This document shows positions 61,185 to 64,000 of a stretch of DNA of 64,000 nucleotides, in pieces. Below the pieces are notes generated by a model. It saw nothing but the letters and a program-made list of their open reading frames with translations, did not search any database and was not told where the DNA came from. This stretch comes from Streptomyces genisteinicus (lineage in GTDB: Bacteria; Actinomycetota; Actinomycetes; Streptomycetales; Streptomycetaceae). Within the stretch, counting starts at the first letter, position 1; each line of letters opens with the position of its first letter. The stretch covers positions 3,610,501 through 3,674,500 of the forward strand of contig NZ_CP060825.1 in NCBI RefSeq assembly GCF_014489615.1. Direction: 5' to 3'. A program made the translations under genes and the position numbers.

Positions 61185-63188
61185 TCAGCCGTCGTTGCCG
61201 CCGATGAAGCCGCCGCCGCCGTTGCCGTTGCCGCCTCCGCCGAACGTCTCGAGGACGACCGGCGTGGTGGCCGGGTCCACGGGCGTACCGGGCGTCGGGT
61301 TGGAGTTGCGGACGATCGCGTTGTCGTCACCGGGGTTGCCGGGAGCCACCGAGACATTGGTGAAGCCGGCCTGCGCCAGGATCTGCTTGGCCTCGCCCAG
61401 CCGCTTGCCGAGGATCTCGACGGGCACCGGCTTCTGCGTCTGCGCGGGACCCTTCGACACCTGGAGCGTGACCTTGGAGCCCTTGGTGATCTTGCCGGGC
61501 TGCGGGTCCTGTCCGACGACCTGGTCCTTCGGCTGATCGGAGTCGACGTCGACCCTGACCACCTCGAACTCGGCGATCTCCAGCTGGGACTTGGCGTTGT
61601 CGAACGGCTGGCCCACGACGTTCGGCAGGTTCTGCTTGGCCTCCTTGGCGACCGTCAGCGTCACCGTGGCGCCCGTCTCGGCCATGCTGTCGGCCGCCGG
61701 GTCCTGCTCCAGCACCGTGCCGGGCTCGGCCTCCGAGGACTCGGTCTCCTCGATCTCGACCTTGAACTTGTCCTTCTCCAGGATCTCGGTCGCCCGGTCC
61801 CGGTCCCGGTCCACGACGTCGGGCACCTTGATCTTCGGGGCGCCCTCGGAGACGACGACCGTGATGGTGTCGCCCTCGTTCATGCTGGCCGGAGGCTCGG
61901 GGGTCTGGCTGCAGATGCTGCCCTTGGGCTGGTCGCACCGCTCCGGAGAGCCCTGGGCGATCTGCACCTGGGCGTTCCTGGCCGCCTCCTCCGCCTCCTG
62001 GAGGGTCTTGCCCACCAGCTGCGGCACCGGCACCTGGGCCGAGCCGTCGCTCTGGTCGAAGATGGTGCGGCCGATCAGGATGGCGCCGATCAGCACCAGG
62101 ACGCCGGCGACCACCAGGAGGATCGTCGAGGTGTTCGACTTCTTCTGGCGGCGGCGGTCGGGACGGTCGTCGTACCCGCCGTAGCCGCCGTCGTCCGGGT
62201 TGACCGGCGGCAGCATCGAGGTCTGGCCGGCCGGGTCGGTCGCCCGCAGCGCCGTCGTCGGCTGGTCGTCGGGGGCGTAGCCGCCGTAGCCGACCGCACC
62301 CATCGCCGCGGTCGCCGCCACGGGCTGGCCGTCGAGGCACGCCTCGATGTCCGCCCGCATCTCGTCGGCGGACTGGTAGCGGTAGTCGGGGTCCTTGACC
62401 AGTGCCTTCAACACGATCGCGTCCATCTCGGGCGTGATCTCGGGGTCGAAGTTGCTGGGCGGCTGGGGCTCCTCGCGGACGTGCTGGTACGCCACGGCCA
62501 CCGGCGAGTCGCCCACGAACGGCGGCCGGACGGTGAGCAGTTCGTAGAGCAGGCACCCGGTCGAGTACAGGTCGGACCGGGCGTCGACCTGCTCGCCCTT
62601 GGCCTGCTCGGGCGAGAGGTACTGGGCGGTGCCGATGACGGCCGCGGTCTGCGTCATCGTCATGCCGGAGTCGCCCATGGCGCGGGCGATGCCGAAGTCC
62701 ATGACCTTGACCTGGCCGGTGCGCGTCAGCATGACGTTGGCCGGCTTGATGTCCCGGTGGACGATGCCGTTGCGGTGGGAGTACTCGAGGGCCTGGAGGA
62801 TGCCGATGGTCATCTCCAGCGTGCGCTCGGGCAGCAGCTTGCGCCCCGAGTGCAGCAGCTCGCGCAGCGTGGAGCCGTCCACGTACTCCATGACGATGTA
62901 CGGGATGGAGACGCCGGCACCCCCGCCGGACGGGCTGTCGTACACCATGTCCTCGCCGGTGTCGTAGACAGCGACGATCGCGGGGTGGTTGAGCGAGGCG
63001 GCCGACTGGGCCTCACGGCGGAACCGGGCCTGGAAGGACGGGTCGCGGGCGAGGTCGGCCCGCAGCGTCTTCACGGCGACGGTGCGGCCGAGCCGGGTGT
63101 CGTGGGCGAGGTAGACCTCGGCCATTCCACCGCGGCCGAGCACCGAGCCCAGTTCGTACCGCCCGCCGAGGCGACGCGGCTCTTCCAT
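61185..63188 (-). CDS. pknB: PASTA-domain Ser/Thr protein kinase PknB
   Basis: A 667-residue protein. The kinase domain (about 10-275) has G-R-G-G-M-A-E-V, Lys40, H144-R-D146 and D-F-G (164-166), with a Thr-rich activation loop (T-M-T-Q-T-A-A-V-I-G-T-A-Q-Y). A juxtamembrane linker and helix (about 345-365) lead to four PASTA domains (about 378-640), which bind muropeptides or lipid II in relatives. It coordinates cell-wall growth and division. A Gly/Asn-rich C-terminal tail ends G-G-N-D-G. It reads toward the sortases from the pbpA side. Confidence 0.96.
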   Translation of the reverse strand: MEEPRRLGGRYELGSVLGRGGMAEVYLAHDTRLGRTVAVKTLRADLARDPSFQARFRREAQSAASLNHPAIVAVYDTGEDMVYDSPSGGGAGVSIPYIVMEYVDGSTLRELLHSGRKLLPERTLEMTIGILQALEYSHRNGIVHRDIKPANVMLTRTGQVKVMDFGIARAMGDSGMTMTQTAAVIGTAQYLSPEQAKGEQVDARSDLYSTGCLLYELLTVRPPFVGDSPVAVAYQHVREEPQPPSNFDPEITPEMDAIVLKALVKDPDYRYQSADEMRADIEACLDGQPVAATAAMGAVGYGGYAPDDQPTTALRATDPAGQTSMLPPVNPDDGGYGGYDDRPDRRRQKKSNTSTILLVVAGVLVLIGAILIGRTIFDQSDGSAQVPVPQLVGKTLQEAEEAARNAQVQIAQGSPERCDQPKGSICSQTPEPPASMNEGDTITVVVSEGAPKIKVPDVVDRDRDRATEILEKDKFKVEIEETESSEAEPGTVLEQDPAADSMAETGATVTLTVAKEAKQNLPNVVGQPFDNAKSQLEIAEFEVVRVDVDSDQPKDQVVGQDPQPGKITKGSKVTLQVSKGPAQTQKPVPVEILGKRLGEAKQILAQAGFTNVSVAPGNPGDDNAIVRNSNPTPGTPVDPATTPVVLETFGGGGNGNGGGGFIGGNDG

Positions 63189-63364
63189 AACCTTCCAGCC
63201 CTCTCCGTCAGTCCCGACCGCACCGTGTGGTCCGCCGGTGTGCTGTTCGCGCTTACGCTACCGGGCAGGCAGTGCCCGATCCGCCCGGGAGCGTCAGCTG
63301 ATACCCGACCGGTATCGCAACCGGAACCGCAATGTGCAGGTATGCGGGCCGGGGGTGATCCTGG

Positions 63365-64000
63365 TCACTTGTCGCTCAGCACTGCCTTCATGACGGCCTT
63401 CGCGATCGGGGCCGCGAGGCCGCCGCCGGAGATGTCGTCACGACGCGCCTCGCTGTCCTCGACCACCACGGCGACGGCGACCGGCGAGCCGTCCGCGCCC
63501 TTGGCGTACGAGATGAACCAGGCGTACGGGTTCTTGCTGTTGTTCTCGCCGTGCTGGGCGGTACCGGTCTTGCCGCCGACCTTCACGCCGGGGATGGCGG
63601 CGTTGCTGCCGGTGCCGCGCTCGACCACGTTCTCCATCATCTTCTGGAGCAGCTGGGCGTTCTCGGCGGAGATCGGCCGGCTCATCTCCTCCGGCTCGTT
63701 CTGCTGGATGGTGTCGAGGTCCGGGGAGACCAGCGAGTCGATCATGTACGGCTTCATCAGCTTGCCGTCGTTGGCGATCGCCGCGGTGACCATGGCCATC
63801 TGGAGCGGGGTGGCCGCCGTGTTGAACTGGCCGATGGAGGACTGGGCGTTGCCGTCGCGGCTCATGTTCCGGTCGTAGACGGAGGAGGCGGCGCGGACGG
63901 GGGTGTCGATCTCCCCGTTGTTGAAGCCGAACTCCTCCGCCGTCTCGACCATCTTGTCCCGGGTCACGTCGTCGCCGAGCTTGGCGAAGACGGAGTTGCA
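63365..64000 (-). CDS. pbpA: Penicillin-binding protein PbpA (class B transpeptidase), 5' end outside window
   Basis: The visible 211 codons are the C-terminal part of a class B PBP transpeptidase. The SxN motif is split by the edge (C-N-S-V-F-A-K-L at the very end), and the K-T-G box reads V-G-G-K-T-G-T-A-Q near 63535-63575. The protein ends A-V-L-S-D-K. In actinobacteria pbpA lies in the division/wall cluster with rodA and pknB. It cross-links peptidoglycan. Confidence 0.93.
   Translation of the reverse strand, partial: CNSVFAKLGDDVTRDKMVETAEEFGFNNGEIDTPVRAASSVYDRNMSRDGNAQSSIGQFNTAATPLQMAMVTAAIANDGKLMKPYMIDSLVSPDLDTIQQNEPEEMSRPISAENAQLLQKMMENVVERGTGSNAAIPGVKVGGKTGTAQHGENNSKNPYAWFISYAKGADGSPVAVAVVVEDSEARRDDISGGGLAAPIAKAVMKAVLSDK

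Overview
The window is strongly GC-rich with high-GC codon use, GTG and TTG starts, purine-rich ribosome sites, rare TTA codons and long symmetric GC hairpins in place of T-tailed terminators. Gene order and protein sequences point to a Streptomyces chromosome, specifically the oriC region at the middle of the linear replicon.

Left core (1-21.8 kb). On the minus strand lie rsmG (cut by the window edge), jag, yidC, yidD, rnpA and rpmH. On the plus strand follow dnaA, oriC, dnaN, a short 6-phosphogluconate dehydrogenase gene, recF, a DUF721/DciA-like gene, gyrB, gyrA and a DUF3566 membrane protein gene. Then come tRNA-Ile(GAT), a DLW-39 small protein, a membrane-anchored secreted protein, a Ser/Thr kinase and an HTH regulator on the minus strand, and tRNA-Ala(TGC).

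Accessory island (about 21.9-52.8 kb). Directly after tRNA-Ala the housekeeping order is interrupted by about 31 kb of specialised-metabolism genes. These are a LysR regulator, a 14-helix drug exporter and an AfsR/SARP-type activator, then a two-module NRPS (C-A-PCP-C-A-PCP-TE). The NRPS is followed by an FAD monooxygenase, an SDR, a flavin reductase with an acyl-CoA-dehydrogenase-fold monooxygenase, a cupin, a condensation/PapA-like acyltransferase and an amidase. In the opposite direction run a free-standing carrier protein, a SyrB2-type non-heme iron halogenase, a type II thioesterase, a free-standing adenylation enzyme, a cation/proton antiporter and a small LuxR regulator. A PAP2/Aur1-like membrane phosphatase closes the block.

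Reading of the island. Module 1 carries the serine code D-V-W-H-F-S-L-V-D. The free-standing A domain has a proline-like code. The module 2 A domain has a proline-type framework with an altered pocket. NRPS plus FAD monooxygenase matches the logic of bacterial pyrrolizidine alkaloids (legonmycin LgnB/LgnC, pyrrolizixenamide PxaA/PxaB). With a halogenase acting on a carrier-bound cyclic amino acid, the best hypothesis is a chlorinated pyrrolizidine of clazamycin type. In-frame TTA codons in the SARP activator, the free A domain and the free PCP suggest bldA control. Unusual tandem repeats (16, 25, 27 and about 32 bp) sit in intergenic gaps of the island.

Right core (53-64 kb). A small secreted protein, a DUF5324 protein, a cyclophilin, a rhomboid protease, a DnaA-box cluster between convergent genes, crgA, a DUF881 protein, a 57-residue membrane protein, a TrpG/PabA-type amidotransferase, two class E sortases, a PASTA kinase (pknB) and the end of pbpA restore the conserved division and cell-wall cluster.
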